From assembly GCF_947497555.1 (NCBI RefSeq), contig NZ_CANMGY010000010.1:20582-84581 (forward strand): a stretch of 64,000 nt of DNA, written 5' to 3'. The stretch is from an uncultured Umboniibacter sp. (lineage in GTDB: Bacteria > Pseudomonadota > Gammaproteobacteria > Pseudomonadales > DSM-25080). Numbering within the stretch: the first letter of the stretch is position 1; each line of letters opens with the position of its first letter. Under the pieces are notes generated by a model. It worked only from the letters and a program-made list of their open reading frames with translations. It searched no databases and had not been told where the DNA came from. A program made the translations under genes and the position numbers. Shown one piece after another: positions 44,798-53,285 of the stretch.

Positions 44798-45589
44798 CTA
44801 CATCTCGAAGCCCGAGATGAAATCGCAAAGCGCCGACCAGGAGGGAAAAGGAAATGGCTCATCGCTTACCTCGTTAACCCCCGAAAACTCAAAGCGTAAA
44901 TCGTCATAGTCGAGAGACTGACGAACTTCGAACGGGATCGCTTCAACGCCATTCTCATTCAGGTAATGACGTAATAGCGCCTCGCGGTCGGTAAAGACGC
45001 CAAACGACGTTAACGCTGAGGCTAACAACCTCTCGCCAATGTATTCAGGACAATGCAACACAAAACAATAGCCTTTAGGCGACAGTAAATATATCGATGA
45101 TTCTTTGGTTCGCTCCTTCGCATCTTCGAGCGATACCAACGTTGGGTCGTCGACATTAATGTCATTGTACAGTCGCGCATTAAGCTCTCCGTCGTATAGC
45201 TCGATACACGCCACATACCCTTCTCCCACCTTGCTTGAGTAATTACCATATCCCTCAACATGTACCCACAGGCCAGACACATCACAGACATCCACTCGCC
45301 CCTTAATTGACGGTGCATCCTCTCCTTCCGCCGCATCGAACAATTCAAATTCCATCGAATCGCCGTTAATCTCAGACATGACCCGATCAATGTTCGCCAC
45401 TTCATTCTTATCGAAGCAGACCATTGGACCACCGTAACCTTCATCGGCCGCCATTTCCTTTGCGAGATCGTAGTGGATTCCGACCTGATACTGTTCGTAA
45501 GTGACTTCAATACCTGTTGCGACAAACATATCCGCTTCACCGCTAGCATTACTACACGCCACAATGACGCTTTCAGTTTGAAAAGACAT
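44798..45589 (-). CDS. Acidic hypothetical protein (263 aa)
   Basis: ATG at 45589 with GGGAGA upstream. Acidic and soluble (DAAEGEDAPS, DELRFEF-like end). No family recognised. In an operon with the 157-aa gene; divergent from the CoiA-like gene. Confidence 0.55.
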   Translation of the reverse strand: MSFQTESVIVACSNASGEADMFVATGIEVTYEQYQVGIHYDLAKEMAADEGYGGPMVCFDKNEVANIDRVMSEINGDSMEFELFDAAEGEDAPSIKGRVDVCDVSGLWVHVEGYGNYSSKVGEGYVACIELYDGELNARLYNDINVDDPTLVSLEDAKERTKESSIYLLSPKGYCFVLHCPEYIGERLLASALTSFGVFTDREALLRHYLNENGVEAIPFEVRQSLDYDDLRFEFSGVNEVSDEPFPFPSWSALCDFISGFEM

Positions 45590-45680
45590 TTTTATCTCCC
45601 TATGAATGAGCTTGATCTTACTTTTACCCATCCAGCATACTGTTGATCCCAATAATGCAACTGAGGCCAGCATTAAGCGT

Positions 45681-46220
45681 ATGGAGTTACTCATCCCGTT
45701 CGGAATTCATCGCGACACAGCAAAATATATCGATCCAAGCAGCCCCTTGGCGTTGAATGGTCGTCGCTGCAACTGCGTGTGTCCTAGCTGCCGAGCGCCA
45801 TTGTTGATGCGCCATCCAACGGGCCGTATTGCACACTTCGCCCATGATTCAAAACACCCCGATGCGATTCCTAACAATGAGTGTGATCTAAGCCCTGCTG
45901 TGGCCATTGCAATGATGACAAGGTATCTCGCGAAAGGCTGGGAGGGAGAAGTATTCAGCACACCTCAGTATGAAAAGCGCCTTCATCTTCCCTGTTGTAA
46001 TACAACCAAGACCTTACTCATTCGCCCGGCAGAAACGCAGATCATCCAACGGGTTACCCTTGGCAACACAGGCGCAGGAGAACCTGATCTCAAAGTTGTG
46101 AACAATGACGGACAGGCACTACATATCAGCTTGAGCTATCTTGGAAGAGATTGGAGTGCACGAAACCAAGAGGCGATGAGGAAGTCAGCAGCACATTTCA
46201 GCGATTACGACTTGGACTAG
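45681..46220 (+). CDS. CoiA-like protein (competence/nuclease family)
   Basis: 179 aa from the ATG giving MELLIPFGIHRD, the usual start for this family. A zinc-ribbon CVCPSCRAPLLMRHPTGR leads to the conserved IAHFAHDS. EPDLKVVNNDGQALHISLSY could be the PD-(D/E)XK-like core. CoiA acts in processing of incoming DNA in competent bacteria; here it may act on transferred DNA. Its 3' end overlaps the LuxR-type gene on the other strand. Confidence 0.6.
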   Translation: MELLIPFGIHRDTAKYIDPSSPLALNGRRCNCVCPSCRAPLLMRHPTGRIAHFAHDSKHPDAIPNNECDLSPAVAIAMMTRYLAKGWEGEVFSTPQYEKRLHLPCCNTTKTLLIRPAETQIIQRVTLGNTGAGEPDLKVVNNDGQALHISLSYLGRDWSARNQEAMRKSAAHFSDYDLD

Positions 46221-46449
46221 CAGCACGCTTTACGAGTTGTCTCGCCTTCCGATTATCAGGCTTGATTACCCCTAACGCGATGGCGATGGAGACACAATGA
46301 TATGTGTTTTTTGCACCCAAGGCGCGTTTCACGGTTTTCATGTGGAACTTAACCGTGTTTTCGGATATTCCAATCTTATCCCCAATTTCTCTGCACCTAT
46401 AACCCAATGCTGCAAGTTGTAAACACTCAATATTACGATCAGAAAGCAT
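46198..46449 (-). CDS. Stand-alone LuxR/FixJ-type HTH protein
   Basis: 83 aa. LSDRNIECLQLAALGYRCREI and ISENTVKFHMKTVKRALGAKN form a full LuxR-family HTH with no receiver or ligand domain, comparable to GerE-type regulators. Target genes unknown. Confidence 0.85.
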   Translation of the reverse strand: MLSDRNIECLQLAALGYRCREIGDKIGISENTVKFHMKTVKRALGAKNTYHCVSIAIALGVIKPDNRKARQLVKRAASPSRNR

Positions 46450-46541
46450 TGTGTTATCGTACTCCTAATAATTCACGTTATCTTAAATGAAAAATGTAGG
46501 CCTTTCACCTACTCGCACGCTGGGGGGCGCGTGTTGGCGAA

Positions 46542-47045
46542 CTAATTCACCGGCATGAACCCAAACGAATACTCTCTCTCGGCGAAGAAATCATCAAGCT
46601 CACCGCTGAACCAACGTGCAACACTCGCTCGCAACAGGTCGATCCTGTGATCGAAGTCGAAGGCCTCGAGGTCTTCCACGCATTCAACATCATGGTAAGG
46701 CCAAGTGCCATCGTCCGTCTCGATCTCACCAATATAGGCCATAGGATTGAACGGGTCGTCTCCGTCCCTCATGAGCAACATTAACGCCTGCTCGGGATTT
46801 GATACCACCCCTAACCGATCAATACTCACACCATGCTCGACGCTGTATTGGAGGGTATACATCATTGCTGGCGAATCCAGCGACTTTAGTGTTGAAAGAG
46901 AACGATCTAGCTCCCTTAATAATCGAGCACGAACGGATGTTATCTGCTCGGCCTTCGCTTCGCTTAATGATGCCAATTCCTGACTCACCACAGATAACGC
47001 TTTCGCCACCGCTTCAACACACAACATATTTTGAGTTCCCATCAT
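46542..47045 (-). CDS. Acidic hypothetical protein (167 aa)
   Basis: Soluble, acidic, helical first half (KALSVVSQELASLSEAKAEQ). AGAGGATT before the ATG. No family recognised. Confidence 0.5.
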   Translation of the reverse strand: MMGTQNMLCVEAVAKALSVVSQELASLSEAKAEQITSVRARLLRELDRSLSTLKSLDSPAMMYTLQYSVEHGVSIDRLGVVSNPEQALMLLMRDGDDPFNPMAYIGEIETDDGTWPYHDVECVEDLEAFDFDHRIDLLRASVARWFSGELDDFFAEREYSFGFMPVN

Positions 47046-47099
47046 CCAATCCTCTTAGTTAGTGATGGCTCCATCATATCGAGCTTTACAGAAACGCAA

Positions 47100-47960
47100 C
47101 TAGGCGCGTTTACGGGTTCTGTGACCGAGGCAGTTACCCTTTTCCCGAGCAAGGATCTGGTTCATTTGCGAGAGTGCTGCCGCTGACTTAATGCTTAGGT
47201 GTAGATTCCGGTTGCCATGAAACATTCGCGCCGAAAATAGCCTGTCTTCATAGGTATTGAGACCGTTGTTAAACGCTTCGCGGATTTTCGTGGCGCTCGA
47301 CTCGTTTCGTGCAACGGGACAAGCTTCGATTAAACGAATAAGCCTTTCGAGATCATCAACCTGTGTGTGACACAATTGGCTATAGGTCCCGCTAGAAAAG
47401 TAGCTAGGGAAGATCAATTTATCCCCGAAGCTAATCCCGTCATTACTTTTAAATCTTGGCGCCAGTGAGTCAAAAACATCAATCACCGACGAAACAAAAA
47501 TTGCTTGATGAGCGCCAACTAAGGACTCGAATTGCTGATAGACTCGCGATCTATCGAACTTCAATTCATTTTCTTCTAGTGAGCGGTCAAACGCGTCACG
47601 AACACTCGCTGACATGAATTCACCTAGCCCACTATCATCCATCGCTCGACGCCAAAAAAGGCAATCAATATTCCGCGCTACTCGGTCAGCACGGCTCTGA
47701 TTTTTGTCACTGTATTGATTTAGTTCCTTGAGAACCAAATTGGCCAGATACTCCGCATCGGGCTGATACGTCAGCCCTAGTCTCTTTGTTCGCAATTCGC
47801 TGGCTGGAAGGACACTATTGAGCGTATCGATGGCTGTAATTAGATCGCTCACGAGTCCCGATACTCGTTCCCTAATCACCAATAGGCGCTCAAGCTCTCC
47901 CTGCCCTTCGACGGGAAGCCCACCTTCTTCTGTTCGTTGATAGTTTGAGACGTCCATTGT
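47100..47960 (-). CDS. Hypothetical protein (286 aa)
   Basis: ATG at 47960 (GAGGG upstream). Helical and soluble; no recognised domain. Precedes the 167-aa gene on the same strand with a 54-bp gap. Confidence 0.55.
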   Translation of the reverse strand, partial: TMDVSNYQRTEEGGLPVEGQGELERLLVIRERVSGLVSDLITAIDTLNSVLPASELRTKRLGLTYQPDAEYLANLVLKELNQYSDKNQSRADRVARNIDCLFWRRAMDDSGLGEFMSASVRDAFDRSLEENELKFDRSRVYQQFESLVGAHQAIFVSSVIDVFDSLAPRFKSNDGISFGDKLIFPSYFSSGTYSQLCHTQVDDLERLIRLIEACPVARNESSATKIREAFNNGLNTYEDRLFSARMFHGNRNLHLSIKSAAALSQMNQILAREKGNCLGHRTRKRA

Positions 47961-48100
47961 TATTTCCCTCATTCGCTTTGATCACTCCAAGCTAACCTAA
48001 AACGAAACAATGCAAGTACCGGCTTCAAACCCTCTATGTATTATCGGGACGGTGATGATAAGCTTCTATAGCAAATCAACTATGGGAAAGACTAATCGTG

Positions 48101-48700
48101 ATGAGATGGGTAATTCGAGAGGAAGTCTACGAGGACAGTTTTGGTGATCGTCACCAGGGCTTTGTGGTCTTCCTCGCCGATGATCAGTTGGAAATCGATA
48201 CAATGGTTGATCTTTCTAGCCACGAATCGATCGAGGTCACCCCGTTTTACGACGCCGCCAAGATTAACAAGTTTGACCCCAACGCTGAAATACCACTAAC
48301 ACCCGGAGAGCTGGATTTACTTCAGTGGCTACATAGGCACTTAGCCCAAGAACTCCACCGCGATGATATTATTCGAGTCTTTGCAGCCGTCGCTTTTCAG
48401 GACTACCCGGACACTCACGTCAAGGCTAAATTACCGAACACACTCAACCTAACTAGCTTGCGTAAAAACCAGTTCATCACCCCTAATATCGCAGCGCTAA
48501 ACACGGCAGAAGAGATCATTGATGTGGTCTTTCTATGCGAGCACCCCTTACTTCCTACTCAATCTATCATTGTGACCTTGGATGACATTCCTGCAATGCA
48601 CACTGAGTTCTTTGACGACGATGTTATCGAGGCGTTTCGCTTAGTCGTGATTGATACAGCGCTGCTGTCATTGCGAAGAAGAGGCGACCCTGAACACTGA
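48101..48700 (+). CDS. Acidic hypothetical protein (199 aa)
   Basis: A GTG and an ATG lie side by side at the start; the ATG is used here. Acidic, soluble, no family recognised. Single plus-strand gene among minus-strand neighbours. Confidence 0.55.
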   Translation: MRWVIREEVYEDSFGDRHQGFVVFLADDQLEIDTMVDLSSHESIEVTPFYDAAKINKFDPNAEIPLTPGELDLLQWLHRHLAQELHRDDIIRVFAAVAFQDYPDTHVKAKLPNTLNLTSLRKNQFITPNIAALNTAEEIIDVVFLCEHPLLPTQSIIVTLDDIPAMHTEFFDDDVIEAFRLVVIDTALLSLRRRGDPEH

Positions 48701-48706
48701 TTAGTG

Positions 48707-48979
48707 CTACCGATCAGCGTCAATGAATCGTCGTTCTCTAGCGTCATACGTCACCCACCTTTCTCTGTCGGTTTTTTGATCCACTCCCTTAACGATCCAC
48801 GATATTTTGAACAACAAATAAGTTACTAAAAGCATGCCGAGAAAAGGCCAAAACAACGGCGCACTCACGAATACAAGCAGCGCAGCAATAGCACTCATAC
48901 CCTCAGTTCTGCAGTCCCAAAATATTGCCATGGCGACGATAAAACCGAGTGTGTAGGTTGTAGTTAAGTATAGGTCCAT
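48707..48979 (-). CDS. Membrane protein (90 aa)
   Basis: The ATG at 48979 follows GGAG; longer readings run into the CRISPR-leader copy. Two helices (TTTYTLGFIVAMAIFW, AIAALLVFVSAPLFWPFLGMLLVTYLLF). No family recognised. Confidence 0.5.
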   Translation of the reverse strand: MDLYLTTTYTLGFIVAMAIFWDCRTEGMSAIAALLVFVSAPLFWPFLGMLLVTYLLFKISWIVKGVDQKTDRERWVTYDARERRFIDADR

Positions 48980-49013
48980 GATGCAGCACACTCCGACTAA
49001 GCTATCATTGTTT

Positions 49014-49052
49014 TTGACATTCCCCCCTTTGAAACTGAAGGACGGGGTTTGT
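49014..49052 (-). mobile_element. Right-end-like remnant of an IS200/IS605 element
   Basis: On the minus strand ACCCCGTCCTTCAG ... GGGGGGAATGTCAA resembles the right end of the TnpB element at 53.27 kb (CCCCGTCCTTTAGGGCGGGG ... GGATGTCAA). It abuts the cas1 stub next to array 2. No tnpA or tnpB is attached. Confidence 0.4.
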
Positions 49053-49098
49053 TGATAATTTCTTGCAGTTAATATAACGCTATATCGCCTTGTTTCAC
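49053..49098 (-). pseudogene. cas1 5' stub beside array 2
   Basis: Reads V-K-Q-G-D-I-A-L-Y-stop-L-Q-E-I, against M-E-Q-D-D-I-T-L-Y-Q-L-R-K-F at the start of the intact cas1. DNA identity with cas1 and its leader is roughly 80% by eye over ~100 bp. It shows that array 2 was copied or retained with the first codons of a cas1 gene that then decayed or was lost. Confidence 0.75.
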
Positions 49099-49150
49099 CA
49101 CTCTTTAGTAACACAACTAGCCAGTGTTGACAAAGGCCTTGGAGCTGTTA
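49099..49150. promoter_or_regulatory. CRISPR leader of array 2
   Basis: 52 bp directly before the first repeat, aligned with the array 1 leader throughout (CTCTTTA, ACACA, CCAGTGTTGACAAAGGCC, CTGTTAA). Conservation despite loss of cas1 suggests that the leader still works for transcription or spacer insertion. Confidence 0.7.
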
Positions 49151-49725
49151 ATCTAAGTTTGTGGTGGTTGTAGGCCACTCCTCATCCGGGGAATCTAAGT
49201 TTGTGGTGGTTGTGGGCATTCTAACACTCAGCATTAATCTAAGTTTGTGGTGGTTGTGGGCAAAACCCAAACATTAAAATCTAAGTTTGTGGTGGTTGTG
49301 GGCATTCTAACACTCAGCATTAATCTAAGTTTGTGGTGGTTGTGGGCTTGCTTAAAACAGCTAGGATCTAAGTTTGTAGTGGTTGTGGGCGCGTGACCCA
49401 CGAAATATAAGTTTGTGGTGGTTGTAGGCCTTTTTGAAGAACTGCAATCTAAGTTTGTGGTGGTTGTGGGCATCATTATCCAGTCGTCGATCTAAGTTTT
49501 TGGTGGTTGTGGGCCTGACGTGTAGCTTAACGATCTAAGTTTGTGGTGGTTGTAGGCAAATCAATACAGGAAAACCTAAAATTTGCGGTGGTTGTAGGCA
49601 CGGCGGCGATTTAATAATCTAAGTTTGTGGTGGTTTGGCTATCGAACATACCTTGGATCTAAGTTTGTGGTGGTTTTGGCCAACGCGCCATCAGTGTGAT
49701 CTAAGTTTGTAGTGGTGGATTTGGC
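49151..49725 (+). CRISPR. CRISPR array 2, 14 repeats
   Basis: Repeat ATCTAAGTTTGTGGTGG + TTGTGGGC (25 bp), with a variable G/A in the last block. Repeats start at 49151, 49193, 49237, 49279, 49323, 49366, 49405, 49447, 49490, 49533, 49575, 49617, 49657 and 49699. Spacers are mostly 17-19 bp (one 14). The last three repeats are progressively altered, so the leader end is at 49150 and reading is on the plus strand. Spacers 2 and 4 are identical (ATTCTAACACTCAGCATTA). Short spacers fit type V-C Cas1. Confidence 0.95.
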
Positions 49726-49765
49726 GTTTTTGGTTAATGGTTTCTTACTTGGATTCCTCATATCC

Positions 49766-49785
49766 CGCCCTAAGATGTTAGGGCG
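49766..49785. terminator. Perfect 8-bp hairpin downstream of array 2
   Basis: CGCCCTAA-GATG-TTAGGGCG. It could end the pre-crRNA, though no T-tract follows; it also resembles IS200/IS605 end hairpins. Confidence 0.4.
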
Positions 49786-49804
49786 AGGAGTTACTACGAG
49801 AAGG

Positions 49805-50704
49805 CTAGCTATATCGATTTTTTGCCGTCACTGTCTCCGTCACATCAGGCGGGAAACGAGTCAGATCGTAAAGGCCGCCCAAACGCAACAGTTCCTCCTC
49901 AAGTTCGCTTTCATCTACTGATTTGTGCCAGTATTTTTTGTCTCCGTTCCAACGGTATCCCTGACCTTTTAGCGAATCCTTTACCTCAAACGGTGCTCTC
50001 ACCGCTTTAATGACTCGCTCGACCCGTCCTGCGTTGATCCGAAGCATCGCCAAAGACTCGGGGACAAGGTGGAACAACCATGCCATCGCAAAACAATCCA
50101 CTTCAGCTCGGTGACCGTCGTAAAAATACCCCAATTTCAACAGCAGATACTCTAACTTGTTGCCCTCAAACCCCAACTCACGCCAATCGACATCCTTTAA
50201 GCTGCACGCCCACGGTAGACTGTTTAGGTGAGGAAAGCGTTTGTCAAAAAAGCCACGATCAAACCCAGCGTTATGCGCGACAACCAACCCACACTCCTTC
50301 ATCCACGCCTCGACCACCGATTCATCGATCGCCTTACCCTTAACATCCTCGTCGCAAATGCCGGTAATCTGGGTAATCACTTCAGGAATAGGGATGCCAG
50401 GGTCTTCGTACATGCTCACTGAATCAAGGACTCGAGTAACTCGATTGGCGCTTGGGCTATAATCGACTTTTATCATTCCGAGCTCAATGATCCTATCGGT
50501 CTGCGATGATAGGCCGGTCGTCTCGAAATCGAGTAGACACATGGCACGTTCATCTCCGACTGGATCAGCTAGCGCTACAGGAAGTTGCCCCCCCAAAGCC
50601 ACTTTCTCAAGTAATCGGAATTGCGATGGATCGGCCTTGATGTCCTCTATCCGGTCCATTGGAAATTGTGTAGATATAACTGTTGAATTCAACATCAGCT
50701 TCAT
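49805..50704 (-). CDS. DnaQ-like 3'-5' exonuclease (DEDDh)
   Basis: 299 aa. Exonuclease motifs: LLDFETTGLSSQ (Exo I), VVAHNAGFDRGFF (Exo II) and HRAEVDCFAM (Exo III with His and Asp). The domain spans ~55-220; the C-terminal ~80 residues (VKDSLKGQGYRWNGDKKYWHK) form an extra module seen in some stand-alone exonucleases. Resembles proofreading subunits but is free-standing. Just beyond array 2; no evidence of a role in spacer processing, though DnaQ-like enzymes trim prespacers elsewhere. Confidence 0.88.
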   Translation of the reverse strand: MKLMLNSTVISTQFPMDRIEDIKADPSQFRLLEKVALGGQLPVALADPVGDERAMCLLDFETTGLSSQTDRIIELGMIKVDYSPSANRVTRVLDSVSMYEDPGIPIPEVITQITGICDEDVKGKAIDESVVEAWMKECGLVVAHNAGFDRGFFDKRFPHLNSLPWACSLKDVDWRELGFEGNKLEYLLLKLGYFYDGHRAEVDCFAMAWLFHLVPESLAMLRINAGRVERVIKAVRAPFEVKDSLKGQGYRWNGDKKYWHKSVDESELEEELLRLGGLYDLTRFPPDVTETVTAKNRYS

Positions 50705-50766
50705 AATCCCTTAGCTAACCAATCAAATATGTCGAGCTCATTCCTCGGTCGACACGCTTTTAACGA

Positions 50767-51441
50767 CTACTCTAATACCAGCTCTCTCACCGTAACAATC
50801 GCTTCCCCATCAAATTTGTATTCAAAGTGGCGAGTTTGCACCACTTCTTCTACATACTGAGGCGAGAAAAGAGCCCAACACACCGCAGCATCTTCCCGCA
50901 CCGAGTTATATTCGATACCAGCTCGCTTATCCTTATAGGCTTTTTTCCCAAAGCCTCGAGAATACGAATAATCATTCGGATCGTGAATCGCACTTTCTGA
51001 TTTTCCGTCAATCAGTTCAGCAGAGAAGGTCACCTTCAGGCAACGCATATCAATGGTGTCGTATTTCAAATCTTGTACGTTTCGAAAATAGTTTTCCGTG
51101 TGGTAGCGAGTTTCTGAAATCCCCGCATTTACCGTCTCGGCCATGTACAGCACGCCAAACGAGCCATCGCTAAAGCGTGACCCGTCTTCAGTGACATGAG
51201 TAAACGGAGCTGTCGCGTAATTCACCCCTTCAATACCGAATGGTATTTGACTCAATGGCAGTATTGATAGGTCTCCCAATTCCGTCAAAAGTCGGGGGTT
51301 TGTCAACGATTGAAGCTCAAAGGCGAACTCAAAATCCTCCTCGTCAGCCACATCATCAAATAACGAAACCGGAGGAAATTTCGAGTTGATCAACCGATAC
51401 CCAACTTGATGCGAACGCGTCACCATACGCGCAGCTACCAC
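50767..51441 (-). CDS. RES-domain toxin (NAD+-degrading family)
   Basis: 224 aa. RES fold elements: an early Arg/Tyr (HQVGYRLINSKFPPVS), RFSDGSFGVLYMAETVNAGISE with the conserved Tyr and Glu, and a late YNSVREDAAVCWALF (Asn/Ser region). RES toxins such as MbcT and ParT consume NAD+ or modify targets with it. Overlaps the antitoxin gene by 7 bp in the usual antitoxin-first order. Confidence 0.88.
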   Translation of the reverse strand: MVAARMVTRSHQVGYRLINSKFPPVSLFDDVADEEDFEFAFELQSLTNPRLLTELGDLSILPLSQIPFGIEGVNYATAPFTHVTEDGSRFSDGSFGVLYMAETVNAGISETRYHTENYFRNVQDLKYDTIDMRCLKVTFSAELIDGKSESAIHDPNDYSYSRGFGKKAYKDKRAGIEYNSVREDAAVCWALFSPQYVEEVVQTRHFEYKFDGEAIVTVRELVLE

Positions 51442-51833
51442 TGCCCGCCTCGCAGCGCATCAATCCGTTTGTAGACGTCGTGTAGCGCCCCAAAGCTACC
51501 CCCACTTATAATCGATAGTGGTGTGCGACCATTAAAGAATGGGTTGTGGTTTTCCATGCTCATGAAACCGTACACATTATCTGGGTTTGAAAACACCAAC
51601 CGTAGCGCTTGGTGGATATTAGCTAAGTAACTCAACCTCTCTAGCTGATCCCCACTCAACGAGACCACAGATTCATCCTTTAAATACCGAAAAAACGTTC
51701 CTTTCTTTAATCCCATGATGGCCATTTTATCGGTGTTAGAGCAGCCCCATTTCGTCAAAATATTATTGCCCAACTTAAAAGCCTTACCCGGATTAATAGT
51801 TGGTCGTTGTCTAGCTAAAATAACGTTGCTCAT
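51435..51833 (-). CDS. Xre/MbcA/ParS-type antitoxin of the RES toxin
   Basis: 132 aa from the ATG at 51833 with GGAGGG. HTH-like region (NNILTKWGCSNTDKMAIMGL, RYLKDE), then the C-terminal toxin-binding part (HQALRLVFSNPDNVYGFMSM, NPFFNGRTPLSIISGGS). Neutralises the RES protein and represses the operon. A short TTTAATTTTAAACAATTATA-like AT stretch upstream may hold its operator. Confidence 0.85.
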   Translation of the reverse strand: MSNVILARQRPTINPGKAFKLGNNILTKWGCSNTDKMAIMGLKKGTFFRYLKDESVVSLSGDQLERLSYLANIHQALRLVFSNPDNVYGFMSMENHNPFFNGRTPLSIISGGSFGALHDVYKRIDALRGGQW

Positions 51834-51875
51834 AATCCCTCCGATCATCGATAAGTTTAATTTTAAACAATTATA

Positions 51876-52115
51876 TCACATTTGTTTAATTTTGGACAGC
51901 TTAACCGCTGTTTTATAATAGCGATACCCTCCTTTCGGATCACGCTTTCGCACCCAACCCTTTGAGCCACCAAAGTTAAGCTCCATTGCCCGCTTTAGCG
52001 AACGAGTTATTACTGCGCGACTATCCAAACATCCTAGTCTGACACATTCATCTAACGCTCCATCCAACGCTACGGCATCCCCGATTAAACAACCTCGAGC
52101 TCGCTCCTTTACCAA
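51876..52115 (-). CDS. Hypothetical protein, probably 5'-truncated by the IS
   Basis: About 79 codons. The only start is a TTG, and the frame stays open further upstream into the IS left end, so the original N-terminus may have been cut off by the insertion. Basic C-terminus (SKGWVRKRDPKGGYRYYKTA). No family recognised. Confidence 0.4.
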   Translation of the reverse strand: MVKERARGCLIGDAVALDGALDECVRLGCLDSRAVITRSLKRAMELNFGGSKGWVRKRDPKGGYRYYKTAVKLSKIKQM

Positions 52116-52124
52116 TAATCCGCG

Positions 52125-53285
52125 AAAAGTCCCTTCCTTCAGGCAGGGGATGGATAGCGGGCAATACGTAGTATTGCTGATATAGCCACACTGTATTAAT
52201 ATACAGCGTATGACTCACACAAAAAGCCTCAAAGTTCGCGTTCGCGACAAGCACGCTAAGCTGCTCGACCAAATGGCGCGTGAGGCTAATTTTGTCTGGA
52301 ATTTCTACAACGAACTCAGTTACACACATTTGCAGCGTACTGGCGAGTGGTTGTCAGGCTACGATCTCCAGAAGTACAGTAAAGGTGCGTCCAAGCTGAT
52401 GCTACTGGATAGCACGGCCATTCAAGCGATTGCTGAAGAGTTTGCTATCCGTCGTAAACAGTTCAAAAAAGCCAAACTGCGCTGGCGGGTATCTCGCGGA
52501 GCCAAGCGCTCATTGGGATGGATACCGTTTAAAAAGGGCGCTGCACAATGGGTGAATGGCCAGGTACGCTATGCCGGTCAGTATTTTAAGGTGTGGGACA
52601 GCTACGGTTTGAGCGAGTATGACTTTCGGGCAGGTAGCTTCACCCAGGACGCCAGAGGTCGCTGGTATTTCAATGTTGTGGTTCAGATTGAAACAGAGCA
52701 ATCAGAAGGTGTCGGTTCAGTTGGCATTGATCTGGGTCTGAAAACCTTGGCCCAGTGTTCGGATGGTACTGAGCTTGAGGCAGTCCAGTGGTATCGGAAG
52801 TCCGAGCAGCAATTGGCAGTCGCTCAGCGAGCCAACAAGGAGCAACGCGTTAAAGCTATTCATGCCAAAACCGCCAATCGCAGAAAAGATGCATTGCACA
52901 AATTCAGTCGTCGCCTGGTGGATGAAAATGCCGCTATCTTCGTCGGCGATGTCAGTAGTCAAAAACTCGTTAAAACACGGATGGCCAAATCGGTACTTGA
53001 TGCCGGCTGGTCAACACTCAAAACAATGCTGGAATATAAGTGCGATCACGCAGGTATTGTTTTTGAAGAAGTTAATGAGTGTTACACCACCCAAACCTGT
53101 TCTTCGTGTGGCGATAAGCCACCGGAGCGGCCGAAAGGTATCGCAGGGCTTGGAATAAGAGAATGGCAATGTAGTGGGTGTGGTGTCACCCACGATCGCG
53201 ATATCAACGCAGCATTAAACATTCTTGCGCTCGGGCATGAGCGTCTCGCAGGAGGAATCCCCGTCCTTTAGGGCGGGGAGGATGT
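52125..53285 (+). mobile_element. Solo-tnpB IS200/IS605-family element
   Basis: A left hairpin-like end at about 52131-52152 (CCTTCAGGCAGGGG) and a right end just past tnpB (CCCCGTCCTTTAGGGCGGGG, then GGATGTCAA). No tnpA, so it depends on a transposase in trans (IS1341-type). The right end has replaced the 3' end of the methyltransferase gene. Its omega-RNA would come from the tnpB 3' end and right end, with guide sequence from the adjoining methyltransferase DNA. Boundaries approximate. Confidence 0.75.
52210..53271 (+). CDS. tnpB: TnpB, RNA-guided nuclease of IS200/IS605
   Basis: 353 aa. N-terminal HTH-like FVWNFYNELSY, RuvC-I SVGIDLGLKTLAQ (Asp ~177), zinc ribbon CSSCGDK ... CSGCG, and RuvC-III THDRDINAALNIL (Asp ~336). 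The usual RuvC-II ExxL site reads IFVGDVSSQKL: Gly stands where Glu is normal. A shifted acidic residue in IVFEEVNE (~285) may replace it, as proposed for TnpB groups with rearranged active sites. Otherwise full length. Confidence 0.92.
   Translation: MTHTKSLKVRVRDKHAKLLDQMAREANFVWNFYNELSYTHLQRTGEWLSGYDLQKYSKGASKLMLLDSTAIQAIAEEFAIRRKQFKKAKLRWRVSRGAKRSLGWIPFKKGAAQWVNGQVRYAGQYFKVWDSYGLSEYDFRAGSFTQDARGRWYFNVVVQIETEQSEGVGSVGIDLGLKTLAQCSDGTELEAVQWYRKSEQQLAVAQRANKEQRVKAIHAKTANRRKDALHKFSRRLVDENAAIFVGDVSSQKLVKTRMAKSVLDAGWSTLKTMLEYKCDHAGIVFEEVNECYTTQTCSSCGDKPPERPKGIAGLGIREWQCSGCGVTHDRDINAALNILALGHERLAGGIPVL

Noticed and set aside
49234..49476. 80-codon minus-strand frame with repeated PTTTTNLD units
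   Set aside because: It is the translation of CRISPR array 2; the repeats are DNA-level, with spacer-derived linkers.
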